DNA from: Palsa-504 sp963847965
GTDB taxonomy: Bacteria > Actinomycetota > Actinomycetes > Streptosporangiales > Streptosporangiaceae
Length of the DNA: 64,000 bases
Assembly (NCBI GenBank): GCA_963847965.1
Contig: CAWKCG010000039.1
Location: 186,001 to 250,000, forward strand
Direction of reading: 5' to 3'
Under the pieces are notes generated by a model. It was not told the origin of the DNA, did no database searches, and worked only from the letters and a program-made list of their open reading frames with translations. The translations under genes were made by a program, and so were the position numbers. Numbering within the stretch: the first letter of the stretch is position 1; each line of letters starts with the position of its first letter. Of this stretch, positions 1-7,982 are shown one piece after another.

Positions 1-170
1 AGCTTGGCCAGCTCGGCCAGGCGCGGGTCCGGTACGCCGACCACGCCGACGTTCGGCGTGATGGTGGCGAACGCGTAGCTCGACGCGAGCGCGCCTGCCC
101 GGGTCAGCGCGTTGAACAGGGTGGACTTGCCGACGTTGGGCAGGCCGACGATGCCGATAGACAGGCTCAC
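1..170 (-). CDS. ychF: Ribosome-binding ATPase YchF (Obg-family), 5' end only
   Basis: The reading frame starts with GTG at 170 and runs off the left edge, giving about 56 N-terminal residues. It begins MSLSIGIVGLPNVGKSTLFN: the P-loop GLPNVGKST sits at the extreme N-terminus, followed by the ALTRAGALASSYAFATITPN stretch that marks the YchF/OLA1 branch of the Obg family. Family members are cytosolic P-loop ATPases that bind ribosomes. The rest of the gene lies outside the window. The start is supported by the immediate P-loop, typical of YchF. The call is firm despite truncation by the window edge. Confidence 0.9.
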   Translation of the reverse strand, partial: MSLSIGIVGLPNVGKSTLFNALTRAGALASSYAFATITPNVGVVGVPDPRLAELAK

Positions 171-267
171 CCGCGCGAGTTTATCGCGGCGCGGCCGGGC
201 TCCCACCGAGCGCGGAAGCGTAACATGAAGGTCACTCAGGGCGGAGCCTTTCGCGCAGGAGGCGCCC

Positions 268-747
268 ATGACGCTGCGACCGCGGCAGAACCTGGTGGTC
301 TGGCGCCAGTCCGCCGGCTCGGCCCGGCCCGGTCCCTGGCGGGTCACGCGCGCCAAGCCGATCCGCAGGTGGATCCGTACCGGCGCGCTGCTCACGGTCA
401 TCGGCCTGACGGCGCTGGCCCGCGGCGCGTGGGCGCGCCGGTGGCCCGTGCTGGCCGGGGTGGCGCTCACGGTGCTCGGCGTCGTGCTGCGCGGCGGCCC
501 GGCCGCCATTTTCCTCCTCCCCGGGCTCATGCTGCTGCTGTCCGCGCCGCTCATGCCCGCCTCCTCCAAGGCGCGCGCCAAGCTGGAGCGTGAGCTGGCC
601 GCGTACTCAACCCCGGCCGACCGGCGCGATCTCGAGGCGACCCTTGACCAGTACCCCGACGACGTGACGCGCGATATGCGCGACATCCTCGCCAGGCAGG
701 CCGTGGCCGCGCACCGCAACCGCATTCCGGCCTTCGGGCGGCGCTGA
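268..747 (+). CDS. Small membrane protein of unknown function
   Basis: This 159-residue protein has a basic N-terminus (about residues 1-38). Two hydrophobic segments follow, around 39-75 and 80-93, the second rich in Leu/Met (IFLLPGLMLLLSAPLM). A charged C-terminal half (about 100-159) is predicted to be helical, with a KARAKLERELAAY segment. This fits an integral membrane protein with a cytosolic helical tail. I do not recognise the family. The ATG at 268 follows a GGAGGCGCCC stretch that can serve as ribosome binding site. It ends 2 bases before the convergent TPP-enzyme gene. No function is proposed. Confidence 0.7.
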   Translation: MTLRPRQNLVVWRQSAGSARPGPWRVTRAKPIRRWIRTGALLTVIGLTALARGAWARRWPVLAGVALTVLGVVLRGGPAAIFLLPGLMLLLSAPLMPASSKARAKLERELAAYSTPADRRDLEATLDQYPDDVTRDMRDILARQAVAAHRNRIPAFGRR

Positions 748-749
748 GC

Positions 750-2390
750 TCAGAACTGGACCTCGTACTGGGACGGGTCGATGCGCGCCTCGACGACCAG
801 CGGACGCGAGCCACGGGACCGGGCGGCCAGGCCGTCCAGGGCCTTCTCCAGGCCTGCCAGGGTCTCGACCCGGACGCCGTCGCAGTCCATCGCCTCGGCC
901 AGCGCGGGCAGGTCCGTCCCGCGCATCCGGGTCGCGGTCGGCGGGTAGCCCATCAGCTGCTGGCGCAGCTCGATCCGGTTCAGGCTGTCGTCCGCGAAGA
1001 CGACGACCACCACGGGCAGGCCGAGGGCCGAGGCGATCCGCAGCTCCGTCGCGGTCATCGCGAACCCTCCGTCGCCGACCAGGGCGATCACCGGCCGGTC
1101 CGGGAAGGAGAGCTTCGCCGCGATCGCGGCGGGCACGCCGAACCCCATGGCCGAGAGCCCGTTGGTGACCAGCACCGAGCGCGGCGCCGAGGCCTGCCAC
1201 ACCTGGCCGACCATGAGCTTGTGCGAGCCGACGTCGGTGGTCACGATCGAGTCGGGCGGCGCGGCCTCGCGGGCGATCGCGACGACATCGGACGGGTTGA
1301 GGCGGCCCGCTGCGCGCCCGGCCAGGCACGCCGCGTCCAGCCGGGCGCGATGTGCTGCTACTTCTTGTACCGTCCAGCGCGGCCCGCCGGACCAGCCGCC
1401 CGCGATCCAGCCGAGGATGGCCGCGACGTTGCCGACCAGCTCGTGCGCGCTGGCGTACAGCTGGTCGGTGTTCGGGACGGTGTCCAGGTGCAGCACCGGG
1501 GTGGTGACCGACCACGGGCTGATCAGCTCCACCGGGTCGAAGCCCGCCGTCACGATCAGGTCGGCGCCGGCGAGCAGGTCCCAGACCACGCGGTAGCCCG
1601 CCATGTCCAGGACGCCGGCGAAATACGGGTGATCCTCGGGGAACACGCCCTTGGCCATGGGCGAGACCACCACCGGGATCCCGCCCTGCTCGGCCAGCCG
1701 GATCAGGTCCGGGCCCGCGGCGCAGCGGACCGCTGCCGGGCCAGCCAGGACCACCGGGCGCCGCGCGGCCCGCAGATCCCGCAGCGGGTCCCCGGCGCCG
1801 TACACGTCTACCGGTCCCCCGGCCGGGGCCAGCGGGGGCGCGACGATCTCGCCGCCCCCGGCGGGGACGGGCCACGTGTCGGCGGTCACGGTCAGGTGGA
1901 CCGCGCCCGGGCGTTCGGCGACGGCGGTCCGCAGCGCCTTGCGCGCCACCGTGTCCGCCGAGGCGGCCGACGCCGGGTCGAGGCGCAGCGTGAGCTTGGT
2001 CACCGGCGCGAACATCCGGCCGTGATCGACCACCTGGTGGGTGACGAACTGCTCGCGGGGGCTGTCGACCTGGCCGGAGATCGCCAGCAGCGGCACCCGG
2101 TCCAGGGTCGCCGAGGCCACGCCGTTCAGCACCGCCGTCGAGCCAGGGCCGAGGGTGGACAGGCACACCCCCGGCAGGCCGGTGGCCATGGCCGCCGCCT
2201 CGGCCATGAACGCGGCGGTGCCCTCGCGCGCCGCCGACACGACCTCGAGGCCGGACTGGCGCGCGGTCTCGATGAAGTCGATGACCGACTCGCCGGGATA
2301 ACCGAAGACGTGCCGCACACCCGCCGCGCGGACGTAGCCGGCCACCAGGGCCGCCGTCGATCCCGGTGCCGGCGCAGTCCGCTGGGCCAT
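750..2390 (-). CDS. Thiamine-diphosphate-dependent enzyme, acetolactate synthase-like
   Basis: The 546-residue protein has the three-domain layout of the acetolactate synthase/pyruvate oxidase superfamily. An N-terminal PYR domain (about 12-175) contains VFGYPGESVIDFIE and the ThDP-activating Glu in AAREGTAAFMAEA. A central domain follows (about 195-330), then a C-terminal PP domain with TTDVGSHKLMVGQ and the ThDP/Mg site GDGGFAMTATEL. The second metal-site Asn is replaced by an Asp-Asp-Ser sequence (FADDSLNRIE). The start at 2390 (MAQRTAP) was chosen because upstream in-frame codons read as low-quality basic sequence. There is no regulatory subunit or ilvN nearby, so a catabolic decarboxylase or ligase role is as likely as branched-chain synthesis. 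The substrate cannot be told from sequence. Confidence 0.85.
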   Translation of the reverse strand: MAQRTAPAPGSTAALVAGYVRAAGVRHVFGYPGESVIDFIETARQSGLEVVSAAREGTAAFMAEAAAMATGLPGVCLSTLGPGSTAVLNGVASATLDRVPLLAISGQVDSPREQFVTHQVVDHGRMFAPVTKLTLRLDPASAASADTVARKALRTAVAERPGAVHLTVTADTWPVPAGGGEIVAPPLAPAGGPVDVYGAGDPLRDLRAARRPVVLAGPAAVRCAAGPDLIRLAEQGGIPVVVSPMAKGVFPEDHPYFAGVLDMAGYRVVWDLLAGADLIVTAGFDPVELISPWSVTTPVLHLDTVPNTDQLYASAHELVGNVAAILGWIAGGWSGGPRWTVQEVAAHRARLDAACLAGRAAGRLNPSDVVAIAREAAPPDSIVTTDVGSHKLMVGQVWQASAPRSVLVTNGLSAMGFGVPAAIAAKLSFPDRPVIALVGDGGFAMTATELRIASALGLPVVVVVFADDSLNRIELRQQLMGYPPTATRMRGTDLPALAEAMDCDGVRVETLAGLEKALDGLAARSRGSRPLVVEARIDPSQYEVQF

Positions 2391-2605
2391 CGCCCCAGTG
2401 TCCCACGCAGGGGACCGGGACGGGCACCACCGTCGTTCGGGATAAGAGAGCACTTTTAGAAGCTCAGCCCGGCGGTTAGAACCATTACGAAGGAGCTGGG
2501 CCGCCAGGTGTCGGCAAGCCGACAGGAACCGTGTCGGCTGGCGGACTGAAAGCCGCCGCACGGTCCGGCACGCTGGCGGCTATAGCATCCCCGAGGGGGG
2601 CCGCC

Positions 2606-4156
2606 ATGGATGAATTTCTCGCCGCCTACCCGGACTACGTCACGACCTCGCGGCTGGATGAACTGCGCGCCACCGAGTACGCCTACCTCGATGCCGGCGG
2701 GCATACCTACCTGGACTACACCGGTGCCGGGCTGGCCGCGGACGCTCAGTTGCGCGCCCACGTGGACCGGCTGCGCAGCGGGTGCTTCGGCAATCCGCAT
2801 TCGGAGAACCCGGCCTCGGCCGCGTCCACCGCGCTGGTCGACCAGGCCCGGGCGGCGGTGCTCCGCTACTTCAACGCCTCGCCGCAGGAGTACGGGGCGA
2901 TCTTCACCCCGAACGCCACGGGCGCGTGCCGGCTGGTCGGCGAGGCGTACCGGTTCCGGCCCTGGTCGCGCCTGCTGCTGACCGCCGACAACCACAACTC
3001 GGTGAATGGCCTGCGGGAGTTCGCCCGCGCGCACGCCGCCCCGGTCAGGTACGTCAGGATGGCGCCGGGTGACCTGCGGATCACCGATGAGGACGTCAGC
3101 ACCGCGCTCGGGAGCGGGCCCGGCGGCCGGCGCCGGCCGGGCCTGTTCGCCTACCCGGCGCAGAGCAATTTCAGCGGCGTCCAGCACCCGCTGGCCTGGG
3201 TGGACCGGGCCCAGGCGGCCGGCTGGGACGTGCTGCTCGACGCGGCGGCCTTCGTCCCGACCAACCGGCTCGACCTCAGCTCGGTCAAACCGGAGTTCGT
3301 GACCGTGAGCTGGTACAAGGTGTTCGGCTACCCGACCGGGATCGGCTGCCTGCTGGCCAGGCGGGACGCGCTGGCCCGGCTGCGCCGCCCGTGGTTCTCC
3401 GGCGGCACGATCTTCAGCGCGAGCGTGCAGGGCGGCTGGCACCGGCTCACCGACGACGAGAGCGCGTTCGAGGACGGGACAGTCAACTTCCTCAGTATCC
3501 CGGACGTCACGACCGGCCTGGCCTGGATCGACGGCATAGGGATCGACGCGATCCACCGCCGGGTCGAGTGCCTCACCGGCTGGCTGCTCCACCGCCTGGT
3601 CGGCCTGAAGCACGACAGCGGCGCTCCCATGGTGCGCATCTACGGGCCGCAGGACGGCACCGGGCGCGGCGGGGCCGTGGCGTTCAACTTCCTCAACGCC
3701 CGCGGCGCGGTCGTCGACGAGCGCGCCGTCGCGCGCGACACGAGCGCGGCGGGCATCTCGGTGCGCACGGGGTGCTTCTGCAATCCGGGGGCAGGCGAGT
3801 GGGCGTTCGGCCTGACCAGGCAGGCCCTCCGCGGGCCGTGGTGGCGCGGATTGGTGCGACCGGACCTGCAGACCTTGGACGACTACCTGGACCTGCTGGG
3901 CCTGCCGACCGGCGGCGCCATCCGGGCGTCGTTCGGGCTGGCGTCGAACCTGTCCGACGTCGAGCGCTTCGTCGACTTCGCCGAGCAGACCTACCGCGAC
4001 CGGGAGCCTGACCGCGCAGGCCTCGCGCCGCGGCTCCGCTGCTTAAATCCGCCGCCCCCTGCGTGTCGGGGCCGGGGATCCGGCCTCCTGCTGCCAATAC
4101 TGGGATCATGTCGTTGCTTGCGGGCCTGCTGCTCGGGATCGTCATCGGGGCCGTGA
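2606..4156 (+). CDS. Class V aminotransferase, MoCo-sulfurase/cysteine-desulfurase-like
   Basis: The protein has 516 residues from the ATG at 2606, preceded by GAGGGGGGCC. It has the fold-type I PLP pattern of the NifS/MOCOS group: YLDYTGAGLAA near residue 37, GCFGNPHSENPAS near 60, TADNHNSVNG near 130, and SWYKVFGYPTG around residue 237, whose Lys should bind PLP. A C-terminal RTGCFCNPGAGE motif carries the conserved Cys of MOCOS-like desulfurases. The substrate is unknown. The last 45 or so residues, rich in Pro, Arg and Cys, look unlike the family and overlap the start of rmuC by 49 bases. The true end may have been lost by a frameshift or a missing stop. It is divergent from the TPP enzyme across about 215 bases. 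Confidence 0.85.
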   Translation: MDEFLAAYPDYVTTSRLDELRATEYAYLDAGGHTYLDYTGAGLAADAQLRAHVDRLRSGCFGNPHSENPASAASTALVDQARAAVLRYFNASPQEYGAIFTPNATGACRLVGEAYRFRPWSRLLLTADNHNSVNGLREFARAHAAPVRYVRMAPGDLRITDEDVSTALGSGPGGRRRPGLFAYPAQSNFSGVQHPLAWVDRAQAAGWDVLLDAAAFVPTNRLDLSSVKPEFVTVSWYKVFGYPTGIGCLLARRDALARLRRPWFSGGTIFSASVQGGWHRLTDDESAFEDGTVNFLSIPDVTTGLAWIDGIGIDAIHRRVECLTGWLLHRLVGLKHDSGAPMVRIYGPQDGTGRGGAVAFNFLNARGAVVDERAVARDTSAAGISVRTGCFCNPGAGEWAFGLTRQALRGPWWRGLVRPDLQTLDDYLDLLGLPTGGAIRASFGLASNLSDVERFVDFAEQTYRDREPDRAGLAPRLRCLNPPPPACRGRGSGLLLPILGSCRCLRACCSGSSSGP

Positions 4157-5448
4157 TCGGATACCTGTTCGCCCGCGGGCGGCTGGCGGACCTGACCGGG
4201 CGCGCCCGCGCCGCCGAGCAGCGCGCCCTCATGATCGAGCGCGGGGCGGAGGAACGAGCCGCGCTTATCGACACCCAGCTGGCCGAACGGTTCCAGGCCC
4301 TGTCCGCGCAGGCGCTCGACGCCAGCACCGCGCGGTTCCTCCAGGTCGCCGAGGGGCGGTTGCAGGCGGCGAACGCGAACGCGTCCACCGAGCTCGAGAC
4401 CAGGCGCGCGGCGGTTGAGCACCTCGTAGAGCCTTTGAAGGAAACGCTGGCCCGGGTGGAGATGCAGCTCAGGGAGTCGGACGAGGCCAGGACGCGGTCC
4501 CACGCCGCGCTCGCGGAGCAGGTCAGCATCGCCCGGCAGACCTCCGAGCAGCTGCGGGCGCAGACCCAGGCGCTGGTCACCGCGCTGCGGCGGCCTGAGG
4601 CCAGGGGCCGCTGGGGCGAGCTGCAGCTGCGGCGGGTGGTCGAGCTGGCCGGGATGAGCGCGCGCTGCGACTTCGACGAGCAGGTGGCGGTGACGTCGTC
4701 CGATGGCATGCAGCGCCCCGACATGGTGGTGCGCCTGGCCGGCGGCAAGAACATCGTGGTGGACTCGAAGGTGTCGCTCGCCGCCTATCTGGAGGCCGCG
4801 GAAAGCGAGGACGAGGCCGTGCGCGCGGCCCGGATGGACGCGCACGCCAGGCACCTGCGCGACCACGTGGACCGGCTGGCCGGCAAGGCCTACTGGACGG
4901 CGCTGAGCCCGTCGCCCGAGTTCGTGATCCTGTTCATCCCGGGCGAGGCGTTCCTGGCCCCCGCGCTGGAACGCGACCCGGGACTCCTGGAGTACGCGCT
5001 CGGCCGCAAGGTCCACATCGCCACTCCCACCACGCTGGTCACGATGCTGCGCACCGCGCAGTACGCCTGGCAGCAGGAGGCGCTTTCCGAGAACGCGCGC
5101 GCCGTCTTCGACCTCGGACGCGAGCTGTACGACCGGCTTTCCGGCCTCGGCAAGCACGTCGACCGCCTCGGCCACGCGCTGACGAAGGCCGTCTCGACGT
5201 ACAACCAAGCCGTCGGCTCGCTGGAGAGCCGGGTGCTGGTCACCGCCAGGCGGATGAACGACCTCGGCATCGTCGAGGGGGATATCGCCTCGCCGGCCCT
5301 GGTGGAGGAGACGGCGCGGGCGCTGTCCGCGCCTGAGCTCGTGGCCGGCGGGCCTGCGGAAATCGAACCGGCGGAAATCGAGTCGGCGGACAGCTGGCAC
5401 GCGGGCTTCGACCCGGCGGACATCGACCTGGTGCGTGCGGCTCGATGA
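4108..5448 (+). CDS. rmuC: DNA recombination protein RmuC
   Basis: This 446-residue protein starts at the ATG at 4108. It opens with a membrane anchor (LLAGLLLGIVIGAVIGYLFA, residues 3-22), followed by an Ala/Arg/Glu-rich coiled coil (about 25-165). The RmuC nuclease-like core begins at GRWGELQLRRVVELAGM (about 175) and includes DMVVRLAGGKNIVVDSK near 208. RmuC proteins limit DNA inversions at short inverted repeats; the mechanism is thought to be nucleolytic. Length fits the family. Its stop overlaps the next ATG by 4 bases, so it is translationally coupled to the DUF6542 gene, an arrangement common in actinomycetes. The Glu/Ile-rich tail repeats PAEIE-type units (about 420-440). Confidence 0.92.
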   Translation: MSLLAGLLLGIVIGAVIGYLFARGRLADLTGRARAAEQRALMIERGAEERAALIDTQLAERFQALSAQALDASTARFLQVAEGRLQAANANASTELETRRAAVEHLVEPLKETLARVEMQLRESDEARTRSHAALAEQVSIARQTSEQLRAQTQALVTALRRPEARGRWGELQLRRVVELAGMSARCDFDEQVAVTSSDGMQRPDMVVRLAGGKNIVVDSKVSLAAYLEAAESEDEAVRAARMDAHARHLRDHVDRLAGKAYWTALSPSPEFVILFIPGEAFLAPALERDPGLLEYALGRKVHIATPTTLVTMLRTAQYAWQQEALSENARAVFDLGRELYDRLSGLGKHVDRLGHALTKAVSTYNQAVGSLESRVLVTARRMNDLGIVEGDIASPALVEETARALSAPELVAGGPAEIEPAEIESADSWHAGFDPADIDLVRAAR

Positions 5449-5948
5449 CCCCGACTCAGACGCGGAACCCCGCGAGGAATACGACCTCGGCGCGATCCCG
5501 GCCCGGGGCCGCCACCGCGCGGACGCGGACGCCCGGGCGGACCGCCTCCGGCCCGCCGCCGCGGCGGCTGGAACCTAAGGCGCTCTTCAGGCTCACCGGC
5601 CGCGGCGCGATCGTGGCGCTGTTCCTGCTGTGCTTCCTGAGCCTGCTGACCGGCTGGGGCGTGCTCGCCGACGCCGCGTTCGTCTGCGGCTGCGGCGTGG
5701 TCACGTACTACACGAAGTTCGCCGGACTGCGGACCGTCGTGGTGTGCCCGCCGCTGATCTTCCTGGCCGGGTGCATCTGCGCCAAGGTGGTGACCACGTC
5801 CGGCAGGTTCGCTCTGGCCGAAGGGATCCTGGTCACGCTCGGCACGTCGGCGCCCTGGCTGTTCACCGGGACGGGCCTGACCATCGTGATCGCCCTCGGC
5901 CGCGGATTCCGGCCCGCGATCCCCCTGCTGTCCAGGCGCGCCCGATAG
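5445..5948 (+). CDS. DUF6542-type membrane protein
   Basis: The 167-residue protein has a long basic, Thr/Arg/Pro-rich N-terminus (1-50). Three to four hydrophobic segments follow: GAIVALFLLCFLSLLTGW (about 54-71), FVCGCGVVTYY, TVVVCPPLIFLAGCICAKV, and a C-terminal TGLTIVIALG. This matches the DUF6542 pattern that sits between rmuC and ispH in many actinomycetes, and its function is not known. The ATG at 5445 overlaps the rmuC stop. Its 3' half (5708-5948) is overlapped on the other strand by the extended ispH frame. The gene-order match is from general knowledge, not a search. Confidence 0.8.
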   Translation: MTPTQTRNPARNTTSARSRPGAATARTRTPGRTASGPPPRRLEPKALFRLTGRGAIVALFLLCFLSLLTGWGVLADAAFVCGCGVVTYYTKFAGLRTVVVCPPLIFLAGCICAKVVTTSGRFALAEGILVTLGTSAPWLFTGTGLTIVIALGRGFRPAIPLLSRRAR

Positions 5949-6964
5949 GCACCTGGCCACTGCCTCGGGCGGTGCCGGGGGCCGAAATCCTGCCCGTACC
6001 GTAAGGAGCGCGGCGCGGTTCCCGAGGCGCGTAGTTCGCGCGGCAGCGCGAAGGTCATGTGCTCCTCGACCGCCTCGACTTCCTCCACCGCGCCGAACCC
6101 GCAGTCGGCCAGCTTGCCCAGTACCGAGGCCACCAGTTCCTCCGGCACCGAAGCCCCGCTGGTCACGCCGACCGTCGTCACCCCGTCCAGCCAGCGCTCG
6201 TCCAGCTCGCCGGCGTCGTCGACCAGGTAGGCCGCAGGCGCCCCGTGGTCCCTGGCCACCTCGACGAGCCGGACGGAGTTGGAGGAGTTCGGCGAGCCCA
6301 CGACGATCACCAGGTCGGCCTGGCCCGCGATGACCTTGACCGCGGCCTGGCGGTTCTGGGTCGCGTAGCAGATGTCGTCGCTCGGCGGGTCGAGCAGCGC
6401 GGGGAAACGTTCGCGCAGCAGGCTGACGGTCTCGGCGGTCTCGTCTACCGACAGCGTCGTCTGCGAAAGCCAGACCACCTTGCCCGGGTCCCTGACCTCG
6501 ACCTGCGCCACGCCGTCCGCGCCATCGACGAGGCGGACGCTGGCCGGGGCCTCCCCCGTGGTCCCGACGACCTCTTCGTGCCCCGCGTGGCCGACCAGCA
6601 GGATGTCGTAATCCTTGGCGGCAAACCGGCGTGCCTCGTTGTGCACCTTGGTGACCAGCGGACACGTGGCGTCGATCGCGTGCAGGCCGCGGCGCTCCGC
6701 GTCGAGGCGGACCTGAGGGGCGATGCCGTGGGCGGAGAACACGACGACCGAGCCGGGCGGTACCTCGTCGACCTCGGTGACGAAGATTGCGCCGCGCCGT
6801 TCCAGCGAGCTGACGACGTGCGTGTTATGGACGATCTGCCTGCGCACGTACACCGGCGGCCCGAACTTGTCCAGAGCCATCTCGACGGCTTGCACGGCCC
6901 GGTCAACCCCGGCGCAGTAGCCGCGCGGCTTGGCGAGGAGGACCCGTCGGTGGCTAGAAGGCAT
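5708..6964 (-). CDS. ispH: 4-hydroxy-3-methylbut-2-enyl diphosphate reductase IspH
   Basis: The enzyme is the last step of the MEP isoprenoid pathway, converting HMBPP to IPP and DMAPP with a [4Fe-4S] cluster. The expected Cys ligands are in PRGYCAGVDRAV (about residue 19), IDATCPLV (about 106) and the later DICYATQNRQ (about 208). GSPNSSNS, another family motif, is also present. The start at 6964 (MPSSHRR) lies directly before the first core strand. The family normally ends just after TFALPRELR, which falls near 6030. Here no stop follows, and the frame continues about 100 low-complexity residues to 5708, antisense to the DUF6542 gene. This suggests a lost stop, a frameshift or a sequence error near 6000-6030. 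The core is intact. Confidence 0.93.
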   Translation of the reverse strand: MPSSHRRVLLAKPRGYCAGVDRAVQAVEMALDKFGPPVYVRRQIVHNTHVVSSLERRGAIFVTEVDEVPPGSVVVFSAHGIAPQVRLDAERRGLHAIDATCPLVTKVHNEARRFAAKDYDILLVGHAGHEEVVGTTGEAPASVRLVDGADGVAQVEVRDPGKVVWLSQTTLSVDETAETVSLLRERFPALLDPPSDDICYATQNRQAAVKVIAGQADLVIVVGSPNSSNSVRLVEVARDHGAPAAYLVDDAGELDERWLDGVTTVGVTSGASVPEELVASVLGKLADCGFGAVEEVEAVEEHMTFALPRELRASGTAPRSLRYGQDFGPRHRPRQWPGAYRARLDSRGIAGRNPRPRAITMVRPVPVNSQGADVPSVTRIPSARANLPDVVTTLAQMHPARKISGGHTTTVRSPANFV

Positions 6965-7163
6965 GATCCCATCGTAGGTGAGCATCTCCTGCGGAAGGTC
7001 TGCGCCCTTCTGCCCGGTACGCTGCCTCTGTTGCGGTACGGCCGCGGAAGGCGGGAAGATTACCCGGCAGGAAACACGCGCTGACTAACAGCGACCCGCG
7101 CCCGGAGCCACCGGGAACCCCGCCCCGGGCGCTGCGAGATACCTGTCCGAGGGAGATGGTGAC

Positions 7164-7982
7164 ATGCGCGTGCCGCACGTCAGCGAACGCATCAAGGAAG
7201 CTCCGGCGCAGGCCCTGCGCGGCGTCTTCGCCGGCATCGGCCAGCTGCTGCTCTACACCGACAAGCTGAGGAACAAGGCGCCGTTCGGCCAGCAGGTCCC
7301 GTACGCGCGCGTCCCCGAGGCGTCGCAGGCCGCCCCCACGCGCGCCGGGCAGGCAGAATCCGTCCCGGACCCCACCGCCGCCACCGCCGCCACCGCCGCC
7401 AGCGCCGCCAGCGCGCCCGCCGATCGGGACGCGGCGGCGGAACCAGCTGTAGCAGAGACCCCGAGGACCCCGAAGACCCCGAGAACCTCCAGAGCCCCGA
7501 AGACCCCGAAGATCCCGGCAGCCCCCAAGACCCCCAGGACCCCTAAGACCCCTGCGGCGGCCACGGAGATCAGGGACTTCGACAAGACCGGGAACGTCCG
7601 CCTGATCACCGGCGACGAGGCCCGCGCAGACGACCAGCCGCCGGCCGCCGGGCAGCCGACGCCACCCGCCGCGGAGGCCGCACCGCCGATCGATGTGGAG
7701 CCCCCAGCGCCGGCCGTTGCCGAGCCGGAGCCCGCCGCGGCGAAGGCTGAGGAGGAGGCACCCGCGAGCGCCAGCGAGACCGCCCCGGGAACCGCGGACT
7801 CCGCGCCGCCGCCGGTCCCGAACTACGACGAGATGTCCATCGCGTCCTTGCGTGCGCGGCTGAGGAACCTGGACGTCACGCAGGTCAGGGGCCTGGTCGA
7901 GTACGAGAAGGGACATGCGGGCCGCACCGACGTGATCGTCATGCTCGAGCGCAGGATCGCCAAGCTGGAGGCCGACGATTAG
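7164..7982 (+). CDS. Lipid droplet-associated-type protein with Thr-Pro repeat linker
   Basis: The protein has 272 residues. A short amphipathic N-terminus (about 1-40, including IGQLLLYTDKL) is followed by a long disordered linker. The linker contains a Thr-Pro-Lys/Arg repeat tract at about 93-130 (units such as TPRTPKT) and Ala/Pro/Glu-rich sequence. The C-terminal helical domain (about 218-270) has NYDEMSIASLRARLRNL, VEYEKGHAGR and VMLERRIAKLE. That C-terminal pattern is the one found in actinobacterial proteins annotated as lipid droplet-associated, often upstream of xseA; no enzymatic role is implied. The ribosome site GAGGGAGATGG precedes ATG 7164. The stop shares one base with the xseA start, so the two are coupled. 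Confidence 0.75.
   Translation: MRVPHVSERIKEAPAQALRGVFAGIGQLLLYTDKLRNKAPFGQQVPYARVPEASQAAPTRAGQAESVPDPTAATAATAASAASAPADRDAAAEPAVAETPRTPKTPRTSRAPKTPKIPAAPKTPRTPKTPAAATEIRDFDKTGNVRLITGDEARADDQPPAAGQPTPPAAEAAPPIDVEPPAPAVAEPEPAAAKAEEEAPASASETAPGTADSAPPPVPNYDEMSIASLRARLRNLDVTQVRGLVEYEKGHAGRTDVIVMLERRIAKLEADD

Noticed and set aside
750..2390. Sulfopyruvate decarboxylase or sulfoacetaldehyde acetyltransferase linked to the comA operon
   Set aside because: Sequence shows only generic TPP-enzyme motifs and lies 54 kb away; no support.
607..2430. Long minus-strand frame (607 codons) overlapping the TPP enzyme
   Set aside because: Gly/Arg/Pro-rich out-of-frame shadow; the frame with the ThDP motifs is the 750-2390 one.
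2456..3613. 385-codon minus-strand frame opposite the aminotransferase
   Set aside because: Low-complexity antisense reading; plus strand carries PLP motifs.
3991..5400. 469-codon minus-strand frame opposite rmuC
   Set aside because: Arg/Gln/Gly-rich antisense shadow of rmuC.
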